Positions 35,784 to 44,490 of a stretch of 64,000 nt of DNA are shown one piece after another. This stretch comes from CAXBOO01 sp963977425. Its GTDB lineage: Bacteria > Bacteroidota > Bacteroidia > Flavobacteriales_D > Luteibaculaceae. The stretch is from assembly GCA_963977425.1 (NCBI GenBank), contig CAXBOO010000005.1, positions 124,001 to 188,000 of the forward strand, read 5' to 3'. The position numbers were made by a program, and so were the translations under genes. Within the stretch, counting starts at the first letter, position 1, and every line of letters starts with the position of its first letter. The notes below the pieces were generated by a model that was given only the letters and a program-made list of their open reading frames with translations, ran no database searches and was not told the DNA's origin.

Positions 35784-36611
35784 GTGCTAAGGCTCGTATT
35801 TACAACCATAACATTGCTTCTCTCACTTACTGTTCTCAGTCAAAGTTCTACTTTGTTTGTCTACAGTACAGATAGCACTTCATTTAATTTCTCGCTCAAT
35901 AAAAGCGACACATCGGGATATAGTGCTTCTGCCTTCGAAATAATAAATATCGAAACAGAAATACAAGGTATTACCGTATTTAAAAATAAAATTCCTGCCT
36001 ACAAGAAACTACTCTTTCTTCGTTTAGGCGACAGCACTGTCATAAAAATAGGTAGCGGACAAATTTTTTATGATGAACAAATGCCTAAAAATATTGAGTT
36101 CAGTAAAGTCGATGCTCAAAAATTGGGTAAGAACATCTTGCCACCTAAAAATTCAGACGACATTCTTGTTCAAAAAGAAGATCAAACCAAGCTCCTTTCA
36201 GAACCTACAGATGATTTATTGCGTTACAGCTACAAGGCGAACGACAGCTTGAATGCAACTGATTTTGTTCTACCTGCGGAAAACACAGACACAACATCTA
36301 TTTCAAATTGCAACTATACGCTTAGCGATAAAGATTTAAAACGATTAAAAAGCAAATTGAAAATTTTTCCTGATGCTTACGATCAAAAACGCATGTTAGA
36401 AGAAGATCTCGAATTTACTTGCTTTACAACAGAGCAGTTAGGTGCAATTCTGAAAAACATCAACGATGATGAAGCCAAATTCCTACTCATTCGCAATATC
36501 TGGCATCAATGCAGCGACCCTAAAAATTTGATTGAGCTAGGTTCAACATTTCTTTTAGAGATTTACCAAAAAGATTATATCGATTTTTTGGAAAACAGAC
36601 TTTATGAATAA
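35784..36611 (+). CDS. Secreted DUF4476 protein, GTG start
   Basis: 275 residues from GTG at 35784. The signal peptide (MLRLVFTTITLLLSLTVLSQ) precedes a beta-rich domain and a ~60-residue linker, and then a C-terminal DUF4476 domain (~180-270; LSDKDLKRLKSKLKIFPDAYDQKRMLEEDLEFTCFTTEQLGAIL). DUF4476 is a helical domain common in Bacteroidota; function unknown. It overlaps the DUF423 gene by 8 bases. Confidence 0.75.
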   Translation: MLRLVFTTITLLLSLTVLSQSSTLFVYSTDSTSFNFSLNKSDTSGYSASAFEIINIETEIQGITVFKNKIPAYKKLLFLRLGDSTVIKIGSGQIFYDEQMPKNIEFSKVDAQKLGKNILPPKNSDDILVQKEDQTKLLSEPTDDLLRYSYKANDSLNATDFVLPAENTDTTSISNCNYTLSDKDLKRLKSKLKIFPDAYDQKRMLEEDLEFTCFTTEQLGAILKNINDDEAKFLLIRNIWHQCSDPKNLIELGSTFLLEIYQKDYIDFLENRLYE

Positions 36612-36969
36612 AATTCAACCTATTGCATTTTTATATTTAGCATTAGCTATTGGTCTTGGAGCATTAGGTGCTCACGGCATCAAGCCAAAAGTATCGCCTG
36701 AAACGCTCGACATTTTTAAAACTGGAGTACACTACCAAATTGTTGTAGCATTGGTATTGATAATGAAGGGAGAAATGTTAAAAAATATCGAAAACATTTT
36801 ATTGCTACTAGGCAGTATATTCTTCTCTTTTAGTCTGTATATTATCACCTATTTAAAGATGTCCGGAACGAGCATTCCCGTTGCCTTAGGCATCATTACA
36901 CCTATAGGCGGATTGCTCATTATATCTTCCTTAATTCTAGTCGCTATTAGACTTTTACAAAATAAATAG
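36604..36969 (+). CDS. DUF423 (YgdD-like) small membrane protein
   Basis: 121 residues with four hydrophobic segments. The N-terminal FLYLALAIGLGALGAHGIKP with GALGAHG and the later GVHYQIVVAL are the DUF423 signature. Likely an inner-membrane protein; function unknown. Translation is coupled to the upstream DUF4476 gene by an 8-base overlap. Confidence 0.88.
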   Translation: MNKIQPIAFLYLALAIGLGALGAHGIKPKVSPETLDIFKTGVHYQIVVALVLIMKGEMLKNIENILLLLGSIFFSFSLYIITYLKMSGTSIPVALGIITPIGGLLIISSLILVAIRLLQNK

Positions 36970-37014
36970 GTTAAAACTGAGTTAAGAATGCGTAGTTGGT
37001 TTTGTCAATTACGT

Positions 37015-37022
37015 TACCTTTA
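37015..37022 (+). promoter_or_regulatory. Possible -7 box (TACCTTTA) of pckA
   Basis: One mismatch from TAnnTTTG, with a TTG at 36996-36998 (16-base spacer). About 30 bases before the ATG at 37053. Confidence 0.35.
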
Positions 37023-37052
37023 CACCCTCAATTTAAAAAGTCAATTGATCCT

Positions 37053-38666
37053 ATGAATAACTTCGGTAAAAGAGCTAAAGATGCAAATCTCAACTACCTT
37101 GGATTAGGCAATGTAGCGCAAGCATACTGGAATTTAAGTCCGGCCGAATTGGTAGAAGAAACAATCATGAGCCAAACAGGCACACTTAATGACACGGGTG
37201 CTCTGGCTGTAGATACCGGCGAATTTACTGGTCGTTCTCCCAAAGACCGCTTCATCGTAAAAGATGCGCAAACAGAAAAAGATGTTTGGTGGGGAGATAT
37301 CAACATTCCATTTGACACTGACAAATTCGACAAATTATACAACCGAGTTACAGCTTATTTAGCTAGTAAGGATGTGTATGTACGTGATGCATTTGCAGGT
37401 GCAGACGAAAACTACAAGCTAAGTTTAAGAGTAGTTACAGAATTGCCATGGAGTAACCTGTTCGCTAGCAACATGTTCATCAATCCAACCGATTCGGAAA
37501 TTGAAAACTTCACACCAGAATGGCATGTAATAAATGCTCCTGGTTTTTTAGCTGACCCTGAAATTGACGGTACACGCCAACATAACTTTGCAATAATTAA
37601 TTTCACTAAGAAGTGCATAATTATTGGTGGTACTGGCTATACTGGTGAAATCAAAAAAGGTATTTTCTCTGTATTGAATTTCATCTTACCAACGCAAAAG
37701 AATGTATTGCCTATGCACTGTTCAGCCAACATTGGTTCTGACAACGACACGGCTATATTCTTTGGTTTATCTGGTACTGGTAAAACAACTCTTTCTTCAG
37801 ACCCTAACAGAAAACTTATCGGTGACGATGAGCACGGCTGGAGCGATAACAGCGTCTTCAACTTTGAAGGTGGATGTTATGCTAAAACCATCGATTTGAG
37901 CGCTGAAAAAGAACCTCAAATTTACGATGCGATCAAGTTTGGTGCTTTGTTAGAAAACATTGTTTTCAATGAAGACGGAAATTCAGTAGATTATACTGAT
38001 GGATCTAAAACTGAAAACACGCGTGTTTCTTACCCATTGGATCACATCGACAATGCAGTTGTACCATCTGTAGGGTCTGAACCGAAAAATATTTTCTTCC
38101 TTACTTGTGATGCTTACGGTGTATTGCCTCCAATTTCAAAACTTACTAAAGCACAAGCTATGTATCACTTCATGAGTGGTTACACCGCTAAAGTTGCTGG
38201 TACTGAAGCTGGAATTACAGAACCAACTACTGCATTCTCTGCATGTTTTGGCGCACCGTTTATGCCATTACACCCATCTAAATACGCTGAAATGTTGGGA
38301 GACAAGTTGGCGAAAAACGATGTGAAAGTATGGTTGATCAACACAGGTTGGTCTGGTGGGGCTTACGGTGTTGGTGAGCGTATCAAACTTAAATTCACAA
38401 GAGCAATGATTACTGCTGCTCTAGAAGGTAAGTTGAACGACGTTACTTACACTACTCACCCAATATTTGGTTTAGAAATGCCTTCAGAATGCGAAGGAGT
38501 ATCGGCTGATATATTGAACCCAAAAAACACTTGGGCTGATAAAAATGCTTACGATGAAAAAGCAAATCTATTGGCTGAGAAATTTGTGGCTAACTTCAAA
38601 AAATACGAAGCTGAAACAAACAACGAAATATTATCTGCAGCACCTAAAGTTGGCGCTAACGCATAA
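37053..38666 (+). CDS. pckA: Phosphoenolpyruvate carboxykinase (ATP)
   Basis: 537 residues from the ATG at 37053 (E. coli 540); the frame is open to 36996 but that part holds promoter-like bases. Visible motifs are TGEFTGRSPKDRF, the kinase-1 P-loop GLSGTGKTTLS (from ~238), the kinase-2 GDDEHGWSD with metal-binding Asp, and RVSYPLDHID. It makes phosphoenolpyruvate from oxaloacetate, the first step of gluconeogenesis, which fits an organism fed on peptides. A single gene followed by a strong terminator. Confidence 0.97.
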   Translation: MNNFGKRAKDANLNYLGLGNVAQAYWNLSPAELVEETIMSQTGTLNDTGALAVDTGEFTGRSPKDRFIVKDAQTEKDVWWGDINIPFDTDKFDKLYNRVTAYLASKDVYVRDAFAGADENYKLSLRVVTELPWSNLFASNMFINPTDSEIENFTPEWHVINAPGFLADPEIDGTRQHNFAIINFTKKCIIIGGTGYTGEIKKGIFSVLNFILPTQKNVLPMHCSANIGSDNDTAIFFGLSGTGKTTLSSDPNRKLIGDDEHGWSDNSVFNFEGGCYAKTIDLSAEKEPQIYDAIKFGALLENIVFNEDGNSVDYTDGSKTENTRVSYPLDHIDNAVVPSVGSEPKNIFFLTCDAYGVLPPISKLTKAQAMYHFMSGYTAKVAGTEAGITEPTTAFSACFGAPFMPLHPSKYAEMLGDKLAKNDVKVWLINTGWSGGAYGVGERIKLKFTRAMITAALEGKLNDVTYTTHPIFGLEMPSECEGVSADILNPKNTWADKNAYDEKANLLAEKFVANFKKYEAETNNEILSAAPKVGANA

Positions 38667-38686
38667 TTATTAAATACCATTTCAAA

Positions 38687-38728
38687 TCAAAACCATCTCC
38701 TGAGAAATCTTGAGATGGTTTTTTTTAT
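38687..38728 (+). terminator. Intrinsic terminator of pckA
   Basis: AACCATCTC (38691-38699) pairs with GAGATGGTT (38712-38720), followed by an 8-T run. Confidence 0.88.
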
Positions 38729-38851
38729 GCCTCACAATTTCTACTTAAAAACAAATTTTTCTATCCGATAGCACTAATAACCCCTTTCAATACATCTGAA
38801 AAGGAACAGCAATAAGAACACGAATCTTCTCCCTTATTCCATAGTGCTGTG

Positions 38852-38859
38852 TATATTTG
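38852..38859 (+). promoter_or_regulatory. TATATTTG box directly before rsmE
   Basis: Exact TAnnTTTG one base upstream of the ATG at 38861. If used, the transcript would be leaderless or the true start lies slightly downstream. Confidence 0.4.
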
Positions 38860-38860
38860 A

Positions 38861-39541
38861 ATGGTGTATAAGTTTTATTGCGACAGCCCATTAAAAGAAG
38901 GACAAACGATAGTATTAAGTCCAGAAGAAAGCAAACATGCTATTGCTGTTTTACGCTTGATTAACAATACCGACATCCTATTGCTCAATGGAGAAGGATC
39001 GGTAGCCAATGCAACTATTTGCAATGCACACAAAACCAATTGCGAAGCCATAATCAATAGCGTTGAACACCAACCCACACAAGGTCAGTTCACATTATTG
39101 ATATCTCCACCAAAGAGCACCGACCGCTGGGAATACATTATAGAAAAAGCCCAAGAGCTGAATGTAAGTAGCATTCAACCTGTAGTTACATTCCATTCTG
39201 AACGCAAGAAAATAAATATTGAAAAAGCCAACAAAATTGCTCGAGCTGCTCTCAAACAATGCGGCGCTTTTTATCAGTGTGAAATCTTAGAACCAGTAAC
39301 TTTTGCACAGGCTCTTCAAAACTATCCTCCTGGGTTGTATGGCTATTGCAAAATGCTGAACAATGAAACCAACAACAATACCATTTCAACTGTATTCATT
39401 GGACCTGAAGGCGATTTTTCCGAACATGAAGTCAGCCTATTCGTTGCCGCTGGATGGAAAACCATGCGCTTAGCCAACAACATACTACGCAGCGAAACAG
39501 CAGCAATAACCGCTATTGTAAAACACAACCCTTTTTTATGA
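38861..39541 (+). CDS. rsmE: 16S rRNA m3U1498 methyltransferase
   Basis: 226 residues, SPOUT fold. N-terminal PUA-like domain, then SPPKSTDRWEYIIEKAQELNV, the SAM-binding FIGPEGDFSEHE and the knot ending LRSETAAITAI, all diagnostic for RsmE. It methylates U1498 in the 30S subunit. Its stop overlaps the start of the next gene (ATGA). Confidence 0.94.
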   Translation: MVYKFYCDSPLKEGQTIVLSPEESKHAIAVLRLINNTDILLLNGEGSVANATICNAHKTNCEAIINSVEHQPTQGQFTLLISPPKSTDRWEYIIEKAQELNVSSIQPVVTFHSERKKINIEKANKIARAALKQCGAFYQCEILEPVTFAQALQNYPPGLYGYCKMLNNETNNNTISTVFIGPEGDFSEHEVSLFVAAGWKTMRLANNILRSETAAITAIVKHNPFL

Positions 39542-40200
39542 GATGGATCATACTTTCATTGTTTGCTACTCTTAACTTCATCTGTTTAGGACAAAGTTTA
39601 AAACTTGCTCAACTTCAATACAGTGGCGGGGGCGATTATTATGCGAATACAACGGCACTAAAAAACCTGAGCATTTTCTGCAACAACAATTTACAAACTG
39701 AAATAAACTCCGATTACGAGTACGTAAAACCAAACATCAACGAATTGCTTAGCAAACCATTTGTTCATCTTACAGGGCACGGAAACGTCGTTTTTAGCCC
39801 ATCAGAGAGAGAAGCTTTGCGGAAATATTTATTGAACGGTGGCTTTTTACACATTGATGACAATTACGGAATGGATCAATTCATTCGTCCTGAAATACAA
39901 AAAATATTTCCTGATAAAGAATTGGAATTAGTTCCCCTTACGCATGCCATTTACAACTCGCCATATAAAATGGAAGAAGGGTTACCCAAAATACACGAAC
40001 ACGATGGCAAAGCCACAGAAGGTTGGGGTATTTTTAATGAAGGCGAACTGGTACTTTTTTATTCTTACGAAAGCGATTTGAGCGATGGTTGGGAGAACAA
40101 AGAAGTACACAACGACCCCGACAATGTTCGACTTTCTGCCCTGCGCATGGGAGCCAATTTGGTACACTACGCTTTCACTCGCTCATCTAAAAAACAGTAG
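39538..40200 (+). CDS. DUF4159 secreted protein
   Basis: 220 residues from the ATG at 39538 (4-base overlap with rsmE); an upstream in-frame start at 39454 would run inside rsmE. The signal peptide MRWIILSLFATLNFICLGQ is followed by the DUF4159 body: QLQYSGGGDYYANTTALKNL, FVHLTGHGNVVFSPSEREALRKYLLNGGFLHIDDNYGMD and NDPDNVRLSALRMGANLV. The fold is ThuA/GATase1-like. Function unknown. Confidence 0.88.
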   Translation: MRWIILSLFATLNFICLGQSLKLAQLQYSGGGDYYANTTALKNLSIFCNNNLQTEINSDYEYVKPNINELLSKPFVHLTGHGNVVFSPSEREALRKYLLNGGFLHIDDNYGMDQFIRPEIQKIFPDKELELVPLTHAIYNSPYKMEEGLPKIHEHDGKATEGWGIFNEGELVLFYSYESDLSDGWENKEVHNDPDNVRLSALRMGANLVHYAFTRSSKKQ

Positions 40201-40226
40201 CGAAATTTATAGTCAAATTCAAAACC

Positions 40227-40454
40227 ATGAGAATAAAACTGATTTGGGATTTAAGAGGTCCTGACGCTGAACAAACAGCAAAACACCACGCCATTCACTT
40301 AAAAGAATACGCAGAAAAACACTTGAACGAAAACAATACCAGCGGGGTAGAAAAGCAAACAGACATGCACAGCATAGCTTATATGATATGCGACCGCGAA
40401 CAAATGATAGCCATTAGAGACGCTCTAAAACCTCACAGAGCTGTAGAAGCTTAG
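40227..40454 (+). CDS. Small conserved-looking cytoplasmic protein
   Basis: 75 residues: a beta strand IKLIWDLRGPDA, then a helix with HHAIHLKEYAEKHL, and a second strand/helix YMICDREQMIAIRDALKPH. The alpha/beta pattern and codon use look like a real gene; no family recognised. Its stop overlaps the stop of the convergent PLDc_N gene by 4 bases. Confidence 0.6.
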   Translation: MRIKLIWDLRGPDAEQTAKHHAIHLKEYAEKHLNENNTSGVEKQTDMHSIAYMICDREQMIAIRDALKPHRAVEA

Positions 40455-40678
40455 TTAAACTTCGGCTGAAATAATCGCTTACGTTTTACGACCAATTGAC
40501 GCTTGAATTGAAAATACAGAAAAGAGCCGAAGACAGGTATTATAAAAAGAGCAATAATCGCAACAAATTTCATACTCGGTTTTTTAAACTCAGCTTTCAA
40601 AATATCAATCAAAGCCCAAACCCATAAAATAATGGTTAATACCGAAAACATAGTAAGAAGAAGCGCTGTATAAGTCAT
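40451..40678 (-). CDS. PLDc_N-like two-helix membrane protein
   Basis: 75 residues with two transmembrane helices (~5-25 and ~40-60) around WALIDILKAEFKKPSMKFVAIIALFIIPVFGSFLYF, the pattern of the phospholipase D N-terminal (PLDc_N) domain, here occurring alone. The C terminus is basic (KRQLVVKRKR). It lies 24 bases downstream of hisIE on the same strand and could be co-transcribed with the his operon. Function unknown. Confidence 0.75.
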   Translation of the reverse strand: MTYTALLLTMFSVLTIILWVWALIDILKAEFKKPSMKFVAIIALFIIPVFGSFLYFQFKRQLVVKRKRLFQPKFN

Positions 40679-40702
40679 TTTTTTAAAGCTAATACAATTA
40701 CT

Positions 40703-41299
40703 TTACTTATGTCGACTCTCTAACACTTCAAGCACATCTTCCAACTTATGATTTTTGGCTCTTAAAAGAAGTAAATAGTGGTACATCAAATCAGCCGCTT
40801 CGTTTATAAATAATTCAGCGTTATCGTCCTTCGCTTCTATTACCAATTCTACCGCTTCCTCTCCTACCTTTTGCGCTACTTTATTGATGCCTTTCGCTAG
40901 CAATTCAGCAGTATAGGAGCTTTTAGGATCGGCTGTTTTTCTACTTTCCAACACTTCATCCAAATGATTGAGAAAAGCCAAACCTTTCTTCTCTTGATTT
41001 TGAAAACAACTTATAGTCCCCGTATGGCATGCTGGTCCTTCTGGTTTCACAAAAATCAAAAGAGAATCGCCATCGCAATCCGTACTATGCGATACATAAT
41101 TCAAGAAATTTCCTGAGGTTTCTCCTTTAGTCCACAATCTATTTTTACTTCTACTGAAGAACGTCACCTTCTTTTCTTGTACTGTTTTAGCCAAGGCTTC
41201 GGGTGTCATAAAAGCTTGCATCAAGACTTCTTGCGTGTAAACATCTTGCACTACAACTGGCATCAAGTCATTCTCGTATTTTTTAAAATTCAATTCCAT
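40703..41299 (-). CDS. hisI: Phosphoribosyl-AMP cyclohydrolase / phosphoribosyl-ATP pyrophosphohydrolase
   Basis: 198 residues of fused HisI (1-~105) and HisE (~110-198). HisI motifs: VQDVYTQEVLMQAFM, SRSKNRLWTKGETSGN and DCDGDSLLIFV with zinc-binding Cys and CHTGTISCF. HisE motifs: KGINKVAQKVGEEAVELVIEAK and ADLMYHYLLLL. It carries out steps 2 and 3 of histidine synthesis. Last his gene of the operon; 6 bases after hisF. Confidence 0.96.
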   Translation of the reverse strand: MELNFKKYENDLMPVVVQDVYTQEVLMQAFMTPEALAKTVQEKKVTFFSRSKNRLWTKGETSGNFLNYVSHSTDCDGDSLLIFVKPEGPACHTGTISCFQNQEKKGLAFLNHLDEVLESRKTADPKSSYTAELLAKGINKVAQKVGEEAVELVIEAKDDNAELFINEAADLMYHYLLLLRAKNHKLEDVLEVLESRHK

Positions 41300-41305
41300 T
41301 TCGCT

Positions 41306-42061
41306 TTAAATTCTTATTTCTATTTCGGCCTTAGCCAGTTCTTTTTTTAAATCTTGAATTTCTATTTCTCCAAAGTGAAAAACGGAAGCTGCCAAAGCGG
41401 CATCGATGGTAGTTTGTTTGAAAACATCTTTAAAATGTTGAACATTACCAGCTCCACCACTCGCTATTACAGGTACATCTACACTTTCGGTTACGGCTTT
41501 GCAAAGCGGTAAATCAAAACCATTTTTGGTACCATCGGCCCTCATTGATGTCAATAGAATTTCACCTGCACCACGGTCTACGGCTTCTTTTATCCACTCC
41601 AATGCGTCGACACCAGTATTTTTTCTTCCTCCACTTAAAAAAACAGTGTATTTGCCTTCTATGATTTTAACATCTACTGCTACTACCACACACTGATTGC
41701 CATAGCGCTCGGCTACCTCATTTATAAGATTAGGACGATTGAAAGCGGCTGAATTGAGCGAGACTTTATCTGCCCCCGCGGCCAACACTTCAGCAGCATC
41801 TTCAACAGAAGCAATTCCTCCGCCCACTGTAAAGGGTATATTCAATTCTTGAGCTACTTCCCCCACCCATTGTGTCCGAGTGGCTCTACTTTCTACCGTA
41901 GCGGTTATGTCTAAAAAAACCAATTCATCGGCGCCTTCTAAAGCATATCGTTTAGCCAAATCGACTGGATTTCCGGCATCGACTAAACCAACAAAATTTA
42001 CACCTTTTACCGTACGCCCATTTTTGATATCCAGACAAGGAATGATTCGTTTTGTCAGCAT
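41306..42061 (-). CDS. hisF: Imidazole glycerol phosphate synthase, cyclase subunit
   Basis: 251 residues, TIM barrel. Catalytic Asp11 in RIIPCLDIKNGRTVKG and Asp130-region VVVAVDVK; phosphate-binding loops VGGGIAS and IASGGAG. With HisH it makes imidazole-glycerol phosphate and AICAR. One base separates it from hisA. Confidence 0.97.
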   Translation of the reverse strand: MLTKRIIPCLDIKNGRTVKGVNFVGLVDAGNPVDLAKRYALEGADELVFLDITATVESRATRTQWVGEVAQELNIPFTVGGGIASVEDAAEVLAAGADKVSLNSAAFNRPNLINEVAERYGNQCVVVAVDVKIIEGKYTVFLSGGRKNTGVDALEWIKEAVDRGAGEILLTSMRADGTKNGFDLPLCKAVTESVDVPVIASGGAGNVQHFKDVFKQTTIDAALAASVFHFGEIEIQDLKKELAKAEIEIRI

Positions 42062-42062
42062 A

Positions 42063-42773
42063 TCAAATGAAAGGTTTTAATTCGGTTAAACTTATTTGTC
42101 CTTCGTACAGTGCTTTACCAACAATGGCTCCATATAAGCCCAATTTTGCACATTCGTCCAAATCCGAAATATTGGAAACCCCTCCAGAAGCAATGAGATT
42201 CAACCCTGATATTTCTTGTAGTATTTGAGTATACAAAGCGCTATTAACTCCTTGCAACATACCATCTTTACTGATATCGGTTACAAATGCACTCTTTAAA
42301 TTCCGTTGGTCTTTCAAAAATGAAACCACTTCAATTTCCGATTGCTCGGTCCATCCTTTGGTAGCTATTTTACCATTTCTAACGTCGGCGCCCAACCAAA
42401 TTTTATCGCCGCCATATTCAGATAATAATTCGGAAAATAACTCGGGCTGTTTTACCGCCATAGAACCAATGCTAACAACATTTGCTCCTGCATTGTATGC
42501 ATCTTCGGCACGTATTCTGCTATTGATTCCTCCACTAAAATCAATATTCAATTGCGTAGCATTGGCAATGTTTTCAAGCACCTTAATGTTTTTAGTTTCA
42601 CCTTTTTTAGCTCCGTCTAGATCTACCAAATGCAAATGTTTCAAACCAGAATCTTCAAACAATTTTGCGGCTTCAACAGGATTGGAAAAATATTTTGTCT
42701 TTTTATCGTAAGCGCCTTGTTCTAAGCGTACGGCTTCACCTCCAATAAGGTCTATAGCTGGAATAATTATCAT
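42063..42773 (-). CDS. hisA: ProFAR isomerase
   Basis: 236 residues, TIM barrel with catalytic Asp8 in IIPAIDLIGGEAVRL and the second Asp in AFVTDISKDGMLQG; phosphate loops FSGGIN and ASGGVS. It isomerises ProFAR to PRFAR. Overlaps the hisH stop by 4 bases. Confidence 0.97.
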   Translation of the reverse strand: MIIIPAIDLIGGEAVRLEQGAYDKKTKYFSNPVEAAKLFEDSGLKHLHLVDLDGAKKGETKNIKVLENIANATQLNIDFSGGINSRIRAEDAYNAGANVVSIGSMAVKQPELFSELLSEYGGDKIWLGADVRNGKIATKGWTEQSEIEVVSFLKDQRNLKSAFVTDISKDGMLQGVNSALYTQILQEISGLNLIASGGVSNISDLDECAKLGLYGAIVGKALYEGQISLTELKPFI

Positions 42774-43351
42774 AAATCAGTAAAGTTTTTCAAAAGAGTT
42801 TCACCGACTACGGCACTTTTCTCAGGGTGAAATTGCACCCCATAAAAATTGTTTTTTTGTTGTGCTGTAGCAAAAGGCAGTATGTAATTGCAGCTTGCCA
42901 AATCGTTATCGCAAGGTTCTACATAATAACTGTGCACGTGATAAAAAAACGATTGCTCAACACCTTTGAATAATTTGGATGGAATGGCTTCAATTGAATT
43001 CCACCCCATGTGCGGTGTTTTCAATTCACTTTTAGGAAAAGCCTTAACCTTAGATGAAAAAATACCCAAGCCTTTGGTATCTCCTTCTTCGGTATGTTGG
43101 CACATCAACTGATAGCCCAAACAAATACCCAATGTAGGTTGAGTAAGCCTAGGGATGAGCGCATCCAAACCTGTAGAAATGAGGTTATCCATAGCAAATC
43201 GAGCGTGCCCAACCCCTGGAAAAATGACTTTATCGGCAGAAATAATTTCGTTTGCATCTTTTGTAACCAATACATCTACTCCCAATCGTTTCAAAGCATT
43301 TTCCACAGACTTTATATTCCCTGCACCGTAATCTATAATGGCAACTTTCAT
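42770..43351 (-). CDS. hisH: Imidazole glycerol phosphate synthase, glutaminase subunit
   Basis: 193 residues, class I glutamine amidotransferase with Cys77 in LGICLGYQLM and His/Glu in VQFHPEKS; begins VAIIDYGAGNIKS. It supplies ammonia to HisF. Shares one base with the hisB stop. Confidence 0.96.
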   Translation of the reverse strand: MKVAIIDYGAGNIKSVENALKRLGVDVLVTKDANEIISADKVIFPGVGHARFAMDNLISTGLDALIPRLTQPTLGICLGYQLMCQHTEEGDTKGLGIFSSKVKAFPKSELKTPHMGWNSIEAIPSKLFKGVEQSFFYHVHSYYVEPCDNDLASCNYILPFATAQQKNNFYGVQFHPEKSAVVGETLLKNFTDL

Positions 43352-44490
43352 TACAATACTCCTTTTGAACTTGGCAAAATCATATTATCGGCATCGCGTT
43401 TTTTAGCCATTTTTATGCTCTTCGCTAAAGCCTTGAATATGCCCTCTATCTTGTGATGCTCATTGTTTCCTTCAGCTTTAATATTCAAATTGCATTTTGC
43501 CGCATCGGAAAAAGACTTGAAAAAGTGCATGAACATTTCTGTAGGCATATCGCCTATTTTTTCACGCTTGAAATCGGCATCCCAAACCAACCAAGGTCGC
43601 CCACCAAAATCCAACGCTACTTGCGCCAAACAGTCATCCATTGGCAAAGCATATCCATACCGTTCTAAGCCCAACTTATTACCAATAGCCAAAGCAAAAG
43701 CTTCACCCAAAGCCAAGGCTGTATCCTCTATAGTGTGGTGCTCATCTACCTGCAAATCACCTTTTACTTGTATCGACAAGTCTACCAATGCATGCTTGGA
43801 AATTTGCTCCAACATGTGGTCAAAAAAGCTCAAACCCGTCGATATATTGCTCTTTCCGCTTCCATCCATATTCAACTGGATTTCAATTTCGGTTTCTTTG
43901 GTTTTTCTACTCACAGTAGACTTTCTACTTCCAACCAAAAGCACGGAAGCAACATCTTCCCAATTATCGAAACGAAATTCCGGATTGGCTTTTTCCAACA
44001 ATTGTTCTTCATCGGCACTTGGTTTGTACGCATCAGGACTTTTTAAGTAAATGCCTTTGCACCCAATATTATTGGCCAATTGCATATCCGAATAACGATC
44101 GCCAATAACAAAGCTATTGTCCAAGTCGTACTTATCTGCATCTAAGTATTTACCAAGCATCGCTGTACCAGGTTTGCGGGTATCGGCATTTTCTTCTGGC
44201 AAACTTCTATCAATAAACACATCCTGAAACACCACCCCTTCATTAGCAAACGTTTTCAATATGTGTTGGTGCATGTTCAAAAACGGTTGCTCAGGAAATT
44301 GTGATCTACCCAAACCATCTTGATTGCTTACCAAAACCAAAACATACTCTTTCCGTTCAGCAACTTTTGCCAAACAAGAAATGGCTTTGGGCATAAATTC
44401 TAACTTTTCCCAAGCGTCTAGTTGATAATCTACCGGCGGTTCTTTTACTAAAGTTCCATCTTGATCGATGAATAATATGGCTTGTTTCAT
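43351..44490 (-). CDS. hisB: Histidinol-phosphatase / imidazoleglycerol-phosphate dehydratase
   Basis: 379 residues, bifunctional as in E. coli. The N-terminal HAD phosphatase has D9 and D11 in LFIDQDGTL and a Cys-rich metal region replaced partly; the C-terminal IGPD domain (~185-379) has the histidine motifs DHMLEQISKHA, DEHHTIEDTALALG and NNEHHKIEGIFKALA. It performs steps 6 and 8 of the pathway. Overlaps hisC by 4 bases and hisH by 1. Confidence 0.96.
   Translation of the reverse strand: MKQAILFIDQDGTLVKEPPVDYQLDAWEKLEFMPKAISCLAKVAERKEYVLVLVSNQDGLGRSQFPEQPFLNMHQHILKTFANEGVVFQDVFIDRSLPEENADTRKPGTAMLGKYLDADKYDLDNSFVIGDRYSDMQLANNIGCKGIYLKSPDAYKPSADEEQLLEKANPEFRFDNWEDVASVLLVGSRKSTVSRKTKETEIEIQLNMDGSGKSNISTGLSFFDHMLEQISKHALVDLSIQVKGDLQVDEHHTIEDTALALGEAFALAIGNKLGLERYGYALPMDDCLAQVALDFGGRPWLVWDADFKREKIGDMPTEMFMHFFKSFSDAAKCNLNIKAEGNNEHHKIEGIFKALAKSIKMAKKRDADNMILPSSKGVL

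Noticed and set aside
36996..37052. Upstream extension of pckA
   Set aside because: The segment contains promoter-like bases; PckA homologues start with the MNNFGKRAKD-like region at 37053.
43463..44050. A 195-codon open frame on the plus strand inside hisB
   Set aside because: hisB on the minus strand has full catalytic motifs over the whole stretch; the plus-strand frame has no recognisable domain and is a shadow.
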